Source: a virus. From it: a stretch of 46,478 nt of DNA. The stretch lies in IMG/VR virus record IMGVR_UViG_3300036768_000821, positions 1 through 46,478 of that record. One strand, 5' to 3'. The notes under the pieces are model-generated. The model was not told the DNA's origin. It saw only the letters and a list, made by a program, of their open reading frames with translations, and did no database searches. Positions 34,448-41,537 of this stretch are shown here, piece after piece. Position 1 is the first letter of the stretch, and each line of letters starts with the position of its first letter. The position numbers were made by a program, and so were the translations under genes.

Positions 34448-35168
34448 TTTCCTTTTTCCTGTTGTAGATCTCCAGGTGTCTCCTGTACAAAGTCCCAAAG
34501 TCCAACCTTCTTCTGAAGCTGGACAATCCCTCTACATGCTGCACCGCAATCTTGGGCGTGTACTTATTTACAAACCCTTTGCGGAATGCACGTTCTTGCC
34601 ATTCTTGATCCTCGAAGCCGTAACCTCCTGTAAAGTCTTCGTCTAAAAAACCCACTTTCTCAATTGCATGCCTCGGCAGAAGCACGCATATGAATGGGAA
34701 AGCCCTGGGGCCTATCCAGGGCTTTATCTTTCTCTCCGTGGCCGCTTTGTACTTTGCTATGCCGTTGAACATCATAGTGACTGGTTTTACCGATGCCGCT
34801 CCAATCACCACTGGAAAGACCCCGCAGTATAACTGGCGGTCACCGAGCTCGTACACCAGCTTGTCTACCCCGTTTTCGGTCACAAGCTTCACGTCGTCAT
34901 TGGACAACAGTATACACTTGGCTTTCCTGTCCAGCGCCCTCTTGATGCCTATGTTTGCATTCTTGGCGAAACTGAACTGTCCGCTAGCTCCATACACAAG
35001 TTCTATGTCCAGGTCTATCGTCTTGCATTTCTCTACAAACACATCAAACGGAGAATGTGAGTCCACTACGACTATGACCTGTGAATCCGGTTGGGTTTTC
35101 GTTAAGGAGTGTAGAAATACTTCGAGGTTCGACAGGTACCTACTTGGCACTACCACTATCGCAGACAT
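34431..35168 (-). CDS. Family 2-type glycosyltransferase
   Basis: A GT-A glycosyltransferase of 245 residues: N-terminal strand AIVVVPSRYLSNLEVFLHSL, a FSFAKNANIGIKRA segment, the metal/sugar site ILLSNDDVKL (~86-95), and a C-terminal GGYGFEDQEWQERA acceptor-side motif typical of the family. The sugar and target are unknown. Its location in the replication block suggests DNA-base or host-surface modification rather than virion decoration. A 10-bp inverted repeat (34699-34725) lies within it. Confidence 0.85.
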   Translation of the reverse strand: MSAIVVVPSRYLSNLEVFLHSLTKTQPDSQVIVVVDSHSPFDVFVEKCKTIDLDIELVYGASGQFSFAKNANIGIKRALDRKAKCILLSNDDVKLVTENGVDKLVYELGDRQLYCGVFPVVIGAASVKPVTMMFNGIAKYKAATERKIKPWIGPRAFPFICVLLPRHAIEKVGFLDEDFTGGYGFEDQEWQERAFRKGFVNKYTPKIAVQHVEGLSSFRRRLDFGTLYRRHLEIYNRKKENAGTY

Positions 35169-35391
35169 CTCCAGCTCCTGCTTCAGCTTTTGCCCATGAG
35201 TTCACTTCCCCCTCTATGGTTTTGTACAGGCAGCTTGTCGAACACATGTGCTTCGTGCCGTTGTCGGATGAGCGGGATTGCTTATTGACTCTCCTCACTG
35301 ATATTTCTCCTGTGCAAACCCTTACTGCAAAGTATCCATTGCTATTTACAGGGCGTTTGCACATATCGCATACTACGGTGACTACTATCAT
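35140..35391 (-). CDS. Small zinc-binding protein (83 aa)
   Basis: Cysteines in a C-x2-C (CDMCKRP) and a later HMCSTSC arrangement suggest a zinc knuckle or treble clef. The ATG at 35391 has AAGGAGG 6 nt upstream. It overlaps its two neighbours. The function is unknown; such mini-proteins often bind nucleic acid or partner proteins. Confidence 0.75.
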   Translation of the reverse strand: MIVVTVVCDMCKRPVNSNGYFAVRVCTGEISVRRVNKQSRSSDNGTKHMCSTSCLYKTIEGEVNSWAKAEAGAGDVCDSGSAK

Positions 35392-35621
35392 TCTTCCTCC
35401 TTGCTATCTTCATCATTGCCGTAGACTGCTCTCTCCAGATCATCTATCCTGAGTAGAGCATCTCTCAGCTCCTCTTTAAGCTCGTTCAACAGCTCCGAGT
35501 TCTCCATCCAGAAGTCGCAGAGCTCTATCAGCTCCTCTTCGCCAATATCCGTCTTGTCTCCGCACACCGCCTTGTGCCGTAGGAGCTCTACCCTTGCACG
35601 GTTAAGAACTTTCAGCTCCAT
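35388..35621 (-). CDS. Small acidic helical protein (77 aa)
   Basis: Two helices, the second an acidic/leucine-rich coiled coil (NSELLNELKEELRDALLRIDDLERAV), with a poly-acidic tail (DEDSKEEE). GGAGG precedes the start. It is not a recognised family. It overlaps both neighbours, which supports expression. Confidence 0.75.
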   Translation of the reverse strand: MELKVLNRARVELLRHKAVCGDKTDIGEEELIELCDFWMENSELLNELKEELRDALLRIDDLERAVYGNDEDSKEEE

Positions 35622-35826
35622 CCTCTATCCTCCATTCTGTTCCACACTTACAGCAGATACCGTGCGGCTCGCTCGATATAATAAGCTCGCCGCATACATA
35701 GCACTCGAACTCCCATTCAGATCTTTCTCTCATAAGTACCTCTTCCATTACCCAATCAGCTATGCCTGCTTTGATGCCGTCCGCGCAGCCCTTACACCAA
35801 TGCAAAGAGAGGAGGGCCTCTCTCAA
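35602..35826 (-). CDS. Zinc-ribbon-like small protein, start uncertain (~74 aa)
   Basis: The C-terminal half has CYVCGE and CCKCGTEW (C-x2-C pairs ~20 residues apart), plus an upstream CKGC, fitting a zinc ribbon. No ATG lies after the SSB-like gene's stop; the frame runs back into that gene. Candidate starts are TTG at 35826 (used) or TTG at 35805, which has a better ribosome site (AGAGAGG). Role unknown; position next to SSB/recombination genes hints at DNA metabolism. Confidence 0.6.
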   Translation of the reverse strand: MREALLSLHWCKGCADGIKAGIADWVMEEVLMRERSEWEFECYVCGELIISSEPHGICCKCGTEWRIEDGAESS

Positions 35827-35860
35827 AGCTGCTTGCTCTGAGATGGCCCTCCGGAGCTGT

Positions 35861-36307
35861 TCACAGCCTCGCGACCCTGGTGACATTTGCGAAGACGGTG
35901 TCAGCGCCGCTTCGGTGTTCGACCATGATCTGGCACATAGACCCAACCAAATCACGGATCGACCACGGCTTGCCGTCCTCATTCTGCCCACAGGCTTCAC
36001 GCAGCCTTGAGAGCTGAACGTTCTTGCCGGGGCTAAAGTCCAAGTGCCCCGAGTTCGTGAGATCGAGGAACACGGACTGCCGAACGAACGTCTTGTCCCT
36101 GCCCGTGGCTTGCTTGACGCTTTCGTCGAGGACTTCCCACTTCACGTCCAAGACGATTCGCTCATCGCCGTCTTTCGTATTGATCTGACGGGCCGAAACG
36201 TCTACGATTTGAGCCGTGTATTCGCCCTCTGGGCATGGAGAGTACTCAGTATCCCCCCGTTGGGTGTACACTGCGGAAGTGAACGTCTTTGGATCGAAGG
36301 TTGACAT
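35861..36307 (-). CDS. Phage single-strand DNA-binding protein (SSB-like, OB-fold)
   Basis: The 148-residue protein has the pattern of phage SSB-like proteins: PEGEYTAQIVDVSARQ, RIVLDVKWEVLDE, SVFLDL and KNVQLSRLREACGQN, ending with a strand MCQIMVEHR. An OB-fold would bind single-stranded DNA and load the adjacent recombinase. It lies immediately downstream of the Sak4-like gene (6-nt gap). Similar pairs are common in phages. Confidence 0.72.
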   Translation of the reverse strand: MSTFDPKTFTSAVYTQRGDTEYSPCPEGEYTAQIVDVSARQINTKDGDERIVLDVKWEVLDESVKQATGRDKTFVRQSVFLDLTNSGHLDFSPGKNVQLSRLREACGQNEDGKPWSIRDLVGSMCQIMVEHRSGADTVFANVTRVARL

Positions 36308-36313
36308 GTGTGT

Positions 36314-37129
36314 TTATTCTCCTTTCTTGGTTTCTTGGGGCATTACACCCCCAAGCTTTTTCCAGCCCTCAATAAGGGCCGTGAAATCCGGTGCTAGCCT
36401 AGCAGCAAGCGGCAGATGTATTGCCGTCACATCGGCACTCGCGTCGCTTGTGCTCCAATAGAACTTCTCGCCCTCTCTTACTGCGAGAATGAAGTTGTCG
36501 AATGTCCTTGGAAGTACTGGGCCGAGCTTCGAGCCGTGCGTGTGGATCAAGAGCTTGACGCCGCCGAGGATCTGGTCTGTGTCACGTTCGACGTGTGCCG
36601 TAAGTACAAAGTGGCATCGGCACACATCGTTCACTTGCTCCACGAACCGACGTGTGAAGTCCTGTGCCTCACCAATCTCCGGTAGCGTCATATTGGTCCT
36701 TGACCCGACCAGCATGAGCTTTATCATCGAGTCCAGTCCTGTCAGGGAGTCTATGACAAGAACCCTCCCTTCGTCCCAACTGTCGACTGGCCCGTAAGAC
36801 CTTCCATGCTGGTCTACGAAGTTGGTCATTTGCTCAAGAACCCGGTAGAAGCTTGTGTACTCGCCACGCGACTCCAGCTTCCTCGCGCGGGCATCCGGCG
36901 CCAGCTTTGCCGCTGCGTCCGCACTGGCCTTCAGCTTCTGCCAGCCCACAGGGTTAGGCGGAATGTGGACCCAGTGGATCTTGTCTAGCACAGGGCCGAG
37001 GACCGAGAGAGACTTCTGCTCGGTGAAGATGGCAAATACCTCAAGCCCTGTGTTAACAAGAGTCCTGAGTGAGTGTGTCTTGCCGGAGCCAATGGCTCCG
37101 GCAAGAATTGTCTTAGAACCTGCGATCAT
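36314..37129 (-). CDS. Sak4-like RecA-fold recombinase ATPase
   Basis: A 271-residue RecA-core ATPase with Walker A AGAIGSGKT (10-18), a Walker B region VLVIDSLTGLD (~122-132) and a later HFVLTAHVERD (motif 3-type) segment. It fits phage single-strand-annealing ATPases (Sak4), working with the neighbouring SSB. The P-loop codons form a perfect 13-bp inverted repeat (37078-37106). It overlaps the upstream gene by ATGA. Confidence 0.85.
   Translation of the reverse strand: MIAGSKTILAGAIGSGKTHSLRTLVNTGLEVFAIFTEQKSLSVLGPVLDKIHWVHIPPNPVGWQKLKASADAAAKLAPDARARKLESRGEYTSFYRVLEQMTNFVDQHGRSYGPVDSWDEGRVLVIDSLTGLDSMIKLMLVGSRTNMTLPEIGEAQDFTRRFVEQVNDVCRCHFVLTAHVERDTDQILGGVKLLIHTHGSKLGPVLPRTFDNFILAVREGEKFYWSTSDASADVTAIHLPLAARLAPDFTALIEGWKKLGGVMPQETKKGE
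37078..37106. repeat. 13-bp inverted repeat across the P-loop codons
   Basis: The perfect arms at 37078-37090 and 37094-37106 have a 3-nt loop. It spans the Walker A codons (GAIGSGKT) of the Sak4-like gene, so protein constraint is one explanation. Confidence 0.85.
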
Positions 37130-37365
37130 GATTTGGCCTTTCGATCTGGGAGGGCAGCGACCTTCCTCAGCTGCTCCAGAAAGTCCCTCGACTCGAAAGC
37201 GAATACGGCGCGCTCTTCTGGTTCGTCAGTTGGGAGGACCAGATAGGTTGTATCATTGATCCTATACCATCCGGTGTCCAATTGAAGACCCATTTGGAGG
37301 ACCTCTTCAAGCGTGTAGAGGTCATAGTAGTCAGGCTCCAGATAGTCGATAAAGCTGTTGTACAT
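37126..37365 (-). CDS. Small hypothetical protein (79 aa)
   Basis: The ATG at 37365 follows GGGAGG. It is acidic, with a beta-rich middle (GWYRINDTTYLVLP) and a helical C-terminus (RDFLEQLRKVAALPDRKAKS). I do not recognise it. It overlaps the recombinase gene by 4 nt, implying translational coupling. Confidence 0.75.
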   Translation of the reverse strand: MYNSFIDYLEPDYYDLYTLEEVLQMGLQLDTGWYRINDTTYLVLPTDEPEERAVFAFESRDFLEQLRKVAALPDRKAKS

Positions 37366-37369
37366 AGTC

Positions 37370-37897
37370 TTACCTCCCAGAAAGATATCCCTTGATTACG
37401 TCTGCAATCTCCCTTGGTGTGTTGAGCTCGAACGAGACCACTCCGAATTTACCGCCAGTGGCATTCGTCAGCTCCCTGAGAAACCTTGGCGGTTCGCCGT
37501 CGCCGCAGTAGATGACATTGATAGTCATCCCCTTGGCGGAATCCAAGGCGTCTGCCTCCGAGTCAGGTTCGCCGTCGGTAAGGACTAGAATGTTCGTATG
37601 GCCGAGGGATCTCAGCTGCCGAAAGGCGTTTCCCATGTTTGTGGACCCGCCGCAGCTATAGAATCCCTCTTCCCACCTGCCGAAGCTACTGTTGAAGAAG
37701 AACTTTGGCTGCTGGACATTCCCTAACTCCTCCAGCGATTCCCGCAGGACGTGGACTCTCTTTCTCACGCCGTCATTCAGGAAGCTCTCCATAGACCCGC
37801 TCAAATCCAGCAAGATCGCCCCGACAGACGAACGCTGGAGGCGGGCTTTCTCGAACAGGCTAAGACCGGAACCCTGGCTTGTTGGTAGCAGTGACAT
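37370..37897 (-). CDS. von Willebrand factor A (VWA) domain protein
   Basis: The 175-residue protein is one VWA domain with an intact metal-ion-dependent adhesion site: D31-x-S33-x-S35 (DLSGSM), a Thr in GGSTNMGNA (~85) and the Asp of LTDGEPD (~107). Such domains bind protein partners through a divalent metal. Phage VWA proteins usually sit beside a MoxR-type AAA chaperone; here the nearest ATPase is the Sak4-like recombinase. The start ATG follows GGAGG. Role unknown. Confidence 0.85.
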   Translation of the reverse strand: MSLLPTSQGSGLSLFEKARLQRSSVGAILLDLSGSMESFLNDGVRKRVHVLRESLEELGNVQQPKFFFNSSFGRWEEGFYSCGGSTNMGNAFRQLRSLGHTNILVLTDGEPDSEADALDSAKGMTINVIYCGDGEPPRFLRELTNATGGKFGVVSFELNTPREIADVIKGYLSGR

Positions 37898-37901
37898 TCA
37901 G

Positions 37902-38033
37902 TTATTCCTCCTCTTCTTCGTCCAACACGAATTCGACTGTGAAGCCTTCGTTTTCTAACAGCTCTTGGACTTTCCTGACAATCTCGTCTCGTTTAAGAGA
38001 CGAGATAACCCACAACAGAACACGCTCTCTCAT
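37902..38033 (-). CDS. Small acidic protein (43 aa)
   Basis: The ATG at 38033 overlaps the upstream stop by ATGA and follows AAGGAG (6 nt). The product is a single amphipathic helix with a short strand and an all-Glu tail (DEEEEE). A perfect 10-bp inverted repeat, loop GTTTAA (37981-38006), lies in its codons. It is placed 4 bp before the VWA gene; function unknown. Confidence 0.72.
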   Translation of the reverse strand: MRERVLLWVISSLKRDEIVRKVQELLENEGFTVEFVLDEEEEE

Positions 38034-38521
38034 ATTTTCTCCTTTCCGTTTGATAGGTCCAACAATTTCTCTATTGACCTCTCGGCCTTGGCAGCGGCCA
38101 GGGCTGCCTCTGCTTTCGTTGCCCCACTGTTCAATGCAAGGCTCAGCAACTTCTGAAGCCTTGCATACTCTTTCTCCAGTCCCTGGGATTCCGACTCTTT
38201 AATCAAGCCGGAGTTGATGGCCGCTATGAGGATGGACTCTACAGCTTCCACCTCCTCAGGCAGCGACTTGATGTAGACTCCCTGTGACTTGTGGAGGCCT
38301 ACATCCGTTTTTAAGATAGTCACAATCCCTTTCGACTGGATGCAGGCGTGAGAACTGGCCAAGTCAGATGTCCAAACCAAATGACCCAAGACAGCCCTGA
38401 ATTTGCCTCGCTTTGGGCCTGTCTTGATCATGATCGGCCAATCTGACACGACGTCAGACGTTCGAGCTATCACAGCCGGGTAGCGGCGGCCACTGACTAT
38501 TGAGACCATTGAAATGCTCAC
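38030..38521 (-). CDS. Hypothetical protein in recombination cluster (163 aa)
   Basis: I use the GTG at 38521 (AAGGAGA 8 nt upstream), which overlaps the nuclease stop by GTGA. The N-terminal half is beta-rich (YPAVIARTSD, GHLVWTSD, GIVTILKTDVG); the C-terminal half is an Ala/Glu/Leu coiled coil (TKAEAALAAAKAERSIEKLL). Not recognised. Its position between nuclease and VWA suggests a DNA-metabolism partner. Confidence 0.72.
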   Translation of the reverse strand: MSISMVSIVSGRRYPAVIARTSDVVSDWPIMIKTGPKRGKFRAVLGHLVWTSDLASSHACIQSKGIVTILKTDVGLHKSQGVYIKSLPEEVEAVESILIAAINSGLIKESESQGLEKEYARLQKLLSLALNSGATKAEAALAAAKAERSIEKLLDLSNGKEKI

Positions 38522-39375
38522 TGGGCAATCTCCTTCTCTTTGTGGTGGAGTGGGCTCCACTCTTCTTGTATGTCAAAGGTGTTGAACCAGCGTTCCGGGT
38601 GTTGGCTCTTACACAGAACCACGTAAGAGCACCATTCGCACGGTCGGCCCAAGGCCTTGGGTCGACTCTTGGAGAGCAGGGTTGACACCCTGGTAAGCAT
38701 GTTGTCGTACCACTCTGAGATTAGCCAATCCTTCCGATAGATAATGGCCTCTCTAACCTCCGGCTGATTGGCTATCTTAATTCCGCGTACAATTACTCCC
38801 CTGGAGTCGATGCCGAACTGGGAGGCGGCCCACATGTACCCTAGGAACTGGAACCGCAGGTCCCAGCCGTCTCCCCAGCTTGGACCCATTCTGGTCGTGG
38901 TCTTGTCGTCCAGCAGATAGACACCTGCTGACGTGTTGACAATCATGTCTATCCTGCCGGAGTAGAGAAAGGGCTGCCCATCCAGGTTGTTGATGGGCAA
39001 CGGGATAGAGAAGGTCACTTCGAACATCGGCCGCCCATTCAACACAAGCGGCTGTGCCTTCTCCAGTGGGAATTGGTTAGTGTATAAGTCGTAAGCGGCG
39101 AGGATCTTGTCCAAAGACCTTGACGATCCTGGATCAGTGTCCGGGGCTGCTGAAAGGAGCCGACGGACACCCGCTAACTTCCCGGATTCCGGATCTTCGG
39201 TCTCCCAGTAGGTCTTACGGGCCATGTAGATGGCCTCGTGGAAAGCAGCCCCTACGTCAAGCGGCTCTGTGCTGCCGTCCCTCGGCCTTAGTCTGTTCTC
39301 GAACGCCCACTCGAACTTCTTGGGGCACTCGCCGAGGGTAGACAGCATGGTGCTGTCTATTACGTGTGGTGGCAT
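38518..39375 (-). CDS. PD-(D/E)XK nuclease (RecB/Cas4-like)
   Basis: The 285-residue protein has the PD-(D/E)XK core: a GRIDMIV strand (Asp ~139) followed by LLDDKTTT (Asp-x-Lys ~152-155), an upstream helix GAAFHEAIYMA carrying the His, and a downstream LRFQFLGYMWAA motif. Cysteines at ~17 (LGECPKKFEW) and a C-terminal PCEWCSYVVLC can hold the Fe-S cluster of AddB/Cas4-type exonucleases. It probably makes single strands for annealing. The ATG at 39375 is used; an upstream TTG also fits. Confidence 0.88.
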   Translation of the reverse strand: MPPHVIDSTMLSTLGECPKKFEWAFENRLRPRDGSTEPLDVGAAFHEAIYMARKTYWETEDPESGKLAGVRRLLSAAPDTDPGSSRSLDKILAAYDLYTNQFPLEKAQPLVLNGRPMFEVTFSIPLPINNLDGQPFLYSGRIDMIVNTSAGVYLLDDKTTTRMGPSWGDGWDLRFQFLGYMWAASQFGIDSRGVIVRGIKIANQPEVREAIIYRKDWLISEWYDNMLTRVSTLLSKSRPKALGRPCEWCSYVVLCKSQHPERWFNTFDIQEEWSPLHHKEKEIAQ

Positions 39376-39376
39376 A

Positions 39377-39583
39377 TTACAGTCCAAGCTGCCTGGAGAT
39401 GTCCTCCAAGCTTATTCCCTTCTTCTCCGGCTTTTGCTCTTTGGTCTTCCGCTTCGCGGCTCCGATAAGTTCAGCCCTGCGCTCTCGCGCAAATTGTAGG
39501 GCTTCCCTGAGGTCGTCATCCGTCACTGACGCTGGGTCAGTGAGGATTCTCCGTCGAAGTTCGATCAGTTCTTCTAATGTCAT
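39377..39583 (-). CDS. Small helical hypothetical protein (68 aa)
   Basis: The start follows AAGGAG. The protein is helical and charged (MTLEELIELRRRIL, REALQFARERRAELIG), basic in its second half and ends SLEDISRQLGL. No family recognised. An 8-bp inverted repeat lies within it at 39523-39543. Confidence 0.72.
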   Translation of the reverse strand: MTLEELIELRRRILTDPASVTDDDLREALQFARERRAELIGAAKRKTKEQKPEKKGISLEDISRQLGL

Positions 39584-39589
39584 GCTTCT

Positions 39590-39775
39590 TTACTCCTTTC
39601 GTTTAGCGGTCTGGCGCTCTAGCCACTCTGCGAGGATGTCCGTGACCAGTTTGCTTCGGAGGCCATACATCGGCCTTCCCCTGGCCACGTCCATCAGCAG
39701 TAGTGACAACCTGTTGTACAGCGTCTCTGGAATGTACGCTTCGAGTTTGATTTTCGGTTCTCCCTTGGGTCTCAT
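39590..39775 (-). CDS. Ribbon-helix-helix-like small protein (61 aa)
   Basis: A beta strand (KIKLEAYIPETL) followed by two helices with a turn (YNRLSLLLMDVARG, then LRSKLVTDILAEWLERQ) fits the RHH/Arc DNA-binding fold, which acts as a dimer. A repressor or partition-type role is possible. It overlaps nothing but lies 2 nt from the next gene; the start is preceded by GGTGAG. Confidence 0.6.
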   Translation of the reverse strand: MRPKGEPKIKLEAYIPETLYNRLSLLLMDVARGRPMYGLRSKLVTDILAEWLERQTAKRKE

Positions 39776-39777
39776 TG

Positions 39778-40170
39778 TTAGCTCACCACCGTTACTGGGA
39801 CATAGGTAGGTACCCGGGACAACAGCTTTCTGGCGATCTTAACCGCCGACTTTTTATCCCGGCAGATCGCCATAAGGCATCCCGCCTGCCACACTGTGTA
39901 TCTGGTCTGAGATAGGGCATCATGCCAGTCGGGATAGTTGTCGTCCAAGGCGTACACAATCTCCTTGTGGAGGCACCTGAACCTCTTTGGCATCCGCCAC
40001 TTCGCCTCACCGAACTCGTCCACCTCGAAGAGGACGTAGCGGCGTTTATCTTTGAGCTCCCACTCTTGGAATGGGAGCTCAGAGATAAAGTAGCCGCCCG
40101 GCCCGTATGAAATGGCCAGCCTCTTTATTGGGAGGCTGGCCGCCAACGCTAGGCTCTCGTTCGTGGTCAT
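39778..40170 (-). CDS. Hypothetical protein (130 aa) with two strong intragenic hairpins
   Basis: Beta-alpha protein with segments KRRYVLFEVDEFGEAKW and YTVWQAGCLMAICRDKKSAVKIARKLL; the end resembles small phage proteins of unknown role. The ATG at 40170 follows GGAG. Its coding sequence contains an inverted repeat with 18-nt arms and one mismatch (40045-40089) and a perfect 10-bp one (40114-40141). These may control translation. Confidence 0.72.
   Translation of the reverse strand: MTTNESLALAASLPIKRLAISYGPGGYFISELPFQEWELKDKRRYVLFEVDEFGEAKWRMPKRFRCLHKEIVYALDDNYPDWHDALSQTRYTVWQAGCLMAICRDKKSAVKIARKLLSRVPTYVPVTVVS
40045..40089. repeat. 18-nt arm inverted repeat in coding sequence
   Basis: Arms 40045-40062 and 40072-40089 match at 17 of 18 positions, with a 9-nt loop. 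It lies inside the gene at 39778-40170 and is the longest intragenic hairpin seen. Confidence 0.85.
40114..40141. repeat. 10-bp inverted repeat in coding sequence
   Basis: Perfect arms GGCCAGCCTC and GAGGCTGGCC with an 8-nt loop, near the 5' end of the gene at 39778-40170. Confidence 0.8.
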
Positions 40171-40174
40171 CTTG

Positions 40175-40390
40175 CTACTCCGTTGTGGAATCGGGAAGCT
40201 CGCTGTCCTTTGCTGCTTTCTTCAACAGCTCTATGGCTGTTTGAAGAAGCACCGTGATGGTCCAATATGTAAGAACCTTGTCCTGCTCTATCCGGTATGC
40301 ACACCGGATAGCACGGTACTTCATGCTCTCCGGTGCGAGCAGGTCAATCGCCGTCAATACGAGCTTGTCGGTGTTAGTTTCTCTCTGCAT
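40175..40390 (-). CDS. Small hypothetical protein (71 aa)
   Basis: I use the ATG at 40390, 17 nt inside the previous gene; the ribosome site is weak, so translation is probably coupled. The product is helical (MKYRAIRCAYRIEQDKVL, then TAIELLKKAAKDSEL) with a short hydrophobic stretch. Not recognised. Its codons hold two inverted repeats (40215-40250 with a bulge; 40288-40311, 9 bp). Confidence 0.65.
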   Translation of the reverse strand: MQRETNTDKLVLTAIDLLAPESMKYRAIRCAYRIEQDKVLTYWTITVLLQTAIELLKKAAKDSELPDSTTE

Positions 40391-40601
40391 ACTGATTGGC
40401 CGACATCTCGAAGACCGCCACAAGCGACATCCACAACGTCCACATCGCTTCGGCGGCCGTTTCGCCGTTGAGCATCTTAACGATCTGGACTACGTTCTCC
40501 ACCATCTTCTCGGGCATTTCGTCTGGGACGAACTGTGCACACTGGTTCATCACAGACTGAAAGTTCTCGAATAGGTGCATTGCCATCTTCTCTTGTCTCA
40601 T
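40374..40601 (-). CDS. Small helical hypothetical protein (75 aa)
   Basis: The ATG at 40601 is preceded by AGGAGA (9 nt spacer). The protein is wholly helical and rich in Met, Glu and Val (MVENVVQIVKMLNGETAAEAMWTLWMSL). No family is recognised; the pattern resembles small phage helical-bundle proteins. Confidence 0.72.
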   Translation of the reverse strand: MRQEKMAMHLFENFQSVMNQCAQFVPDEMPEKMVENVVQIVKMLNGETAAEAMWTLWMSLVAVFEMSANQYAERN

Positions 40602-40614
40602 CGGACTCTTTCTC

Positions 40615-40779
40615 CTAAATAATTTCAGAGAGGAGGTCTTCTAGTGAAAGAGATCCCTCCCCTTTCTTCGTCTTTCTCATGTTAGAAGGTGGACAGGATT
40701 TCGCTGACGCACGAAACTCTTCCACCTCCTTTGCCAGCTTTCTGTCGAGGAGGCCTTTGCGGAGATATTCCAAGTACAT
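40615..40779 (-). CDS. Small protein downstream of tRNA, start uncertain (54 aa from 40779)
   Basis: The C-terminal part (YLRKGLLDRKLAKEVEEFRASAKSCPP...SLEDLLSEII) looks coding. The frame is open upstream through the entire tRNA, whose antisense-free translation gives the artefact GPLAQRSEQQTHNL, so the true start must lie after it. The only ATG (40777-40779) is inside a 13-bp inverted repeat (40767-40805) and lacks a good ribosome site. A non-ATG start or hairpin-controlled start is possible. Confidence 0.5.
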   Translation of the reverse strand: MYLEYLRKGLLDRKLAKEVEEFRASAKSCPPSNMRKTKKGEGSLSLEDLLSEII

Positions 40780-40805
40780 GATGAGGTTCTCGATGTACTT
40801 GGAAT
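40767..40805. repeat. 13-bp inverted repeat masking a start codon
   Basis: The arms at 40767-40779 and 40793-40805 pair perfectly around a 13-nt loop. The candidate ATG (40777-40779) lies in the stem. Confidence 0.85.
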
Positions 40806-40898
40806 CCGCGATCGAGGTGCTGATGTAAGCCGCGTCCCAGTCTCCCGCGGTCGCGGCCCGCTGGCGGGATTCGAAGTTCTGGATTTGAAGTGTGATGG

Positions 40899-40971
40899 TG
40901 GGCCTTGCTGGATTCGAACCAGCGACCGACAGATTATGAGTCTGCTGCTCTGACCGCTGAGCTAAAGGCCC
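40899..40971 (-). tRNA. tRNA-Met (CAU anticodon)
   Basis: A complete cloverleaf of 73 nt: 7-bp acceptor stem GGGCCTT/AAGGCCC, D-arm GCTC...GAGC, anticodon stem GCAGA/TCTGT with loop CTCATAA (anticodon CAT), T-arm GCTGG-TTCGAAT-CCAGC and discriminator A. There is no CCA in the DNA. The first pair is G-C, so it is not the usual initiator form; elongator Met, or Ile after lysidine modification, are the choices. It lies 58 nt after the promoter at 41036-41064 and is probably the first element of that transcript. Confidence 0.95.
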
Positions 40972-41035
40972 TTCTAGCTTGTTGGTTTGTTCTTCTTGTC
41001 TGTTTTCCGGCATGGTTCCCGTTCCCATTATCACC

Positions 41036-41064
41036 ATTATAACATATGCTTCGTCAAAAGTCAA
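41036..41064 (-). promoter_or_regulatory. Leftward promoter P2 (upstream of tRNA)
   Basis: TTGACT (41059-41064 complement), 17-bp spacer, TATAAT (41036-41041 complement). Spacer and flanks are nearly identical to the promoter at 46041-46069. It lies at the end of the gene at 41061-41537 and drives the tRNA and the downstream replication block. Confidence 0.9.
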
Positions 41065-41537
41065 TAGATTTTTTCAAGAGCCCCCCCGGGTGGAGCGAGG
41101 TATTGGTCGTCTCCGCTGACCTCGAACATCAATCGGACAGCTTCATACGCCATTGTCCCCTCTGGCCAATCGAAGTACTCCACTTCAGGAAGGCGGACGC
41201 CATTCCACAATTTCATAGCCGCGTCCGCAGCTACATCGGGCGGCATGTCTTCTACCATAACGCCTTGTTCAGGTAGATGCACAGGCCAGTAGCATTCACA
41301 CTGGTAGATCTTGATATGCGGCTCGAATATGATCTTCTTGAACTGAAGTGCCCGTTCCAAGTCCTCGAATACAAGAAGGGCGCCAGTAGGTGGCGCCCAT
41401 ACAACACTGCCGATCCTGTATGTGACCGATAGATGACCGCCGACGAGTGAGGTTAGCTTGCCGTCGCTGTGGCGGCGGACAATCTTGTATCGTTTGTGGA
41501 TTGTTGGGGTGAAGATTAAATCCCAGATCCAATTCAC
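41061..41537 (-). CDS. Paralogous hypothetical protein C, C-terminus from the 19-bp repeat (158 aa)
   Basis: I use the GTG at 41537 (AAGAGG upstream, GTGA overlap with the previous stop) rather than the longer upstream starts. It shares with the next two genes a GK/G-L-x-S pattern, a V-x-G-LLVFED block and a W-P-E-G-T-x-A-x-x-x-x-L end, so it is the divergent member of three tandem paralogs. The C-terminus APPGGALEKIY is mostly encoded by repeat copy 8. Function unknown. Confidence 0.7.
   Translation of the reverse strand: MNWIWDLIFTPTIHKRYKIVRRHSDGKLTSLVGGHLSVTYRIGSVVWAPPTGALLVFEDLERALQFKKIIFEPHIKIYQCECYWPVHLPEQGVMVEDMPPDVAADAAMKLWNGVRLPEVEYFDWPEGTMAYEAVRLMFEVSGDDQYLAPPGGALEKIY
41078..41096 (-). 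repeat. 19-bp dispersed repeat, copy 8
   Basis: A perfect copy on the minus strand, in frame as APPGGA at the C-terminus of the gene at 41061-41537 and ~14 bp upstream of promoter P2. Confidence 0.97.

Noticed and set aside
40899-41064. A protein starting upstream of the tRNA and reading through it
   Set aside because: The translated part is a known artefact of tRNA sequence, and the first start codon lies in the -35 box.
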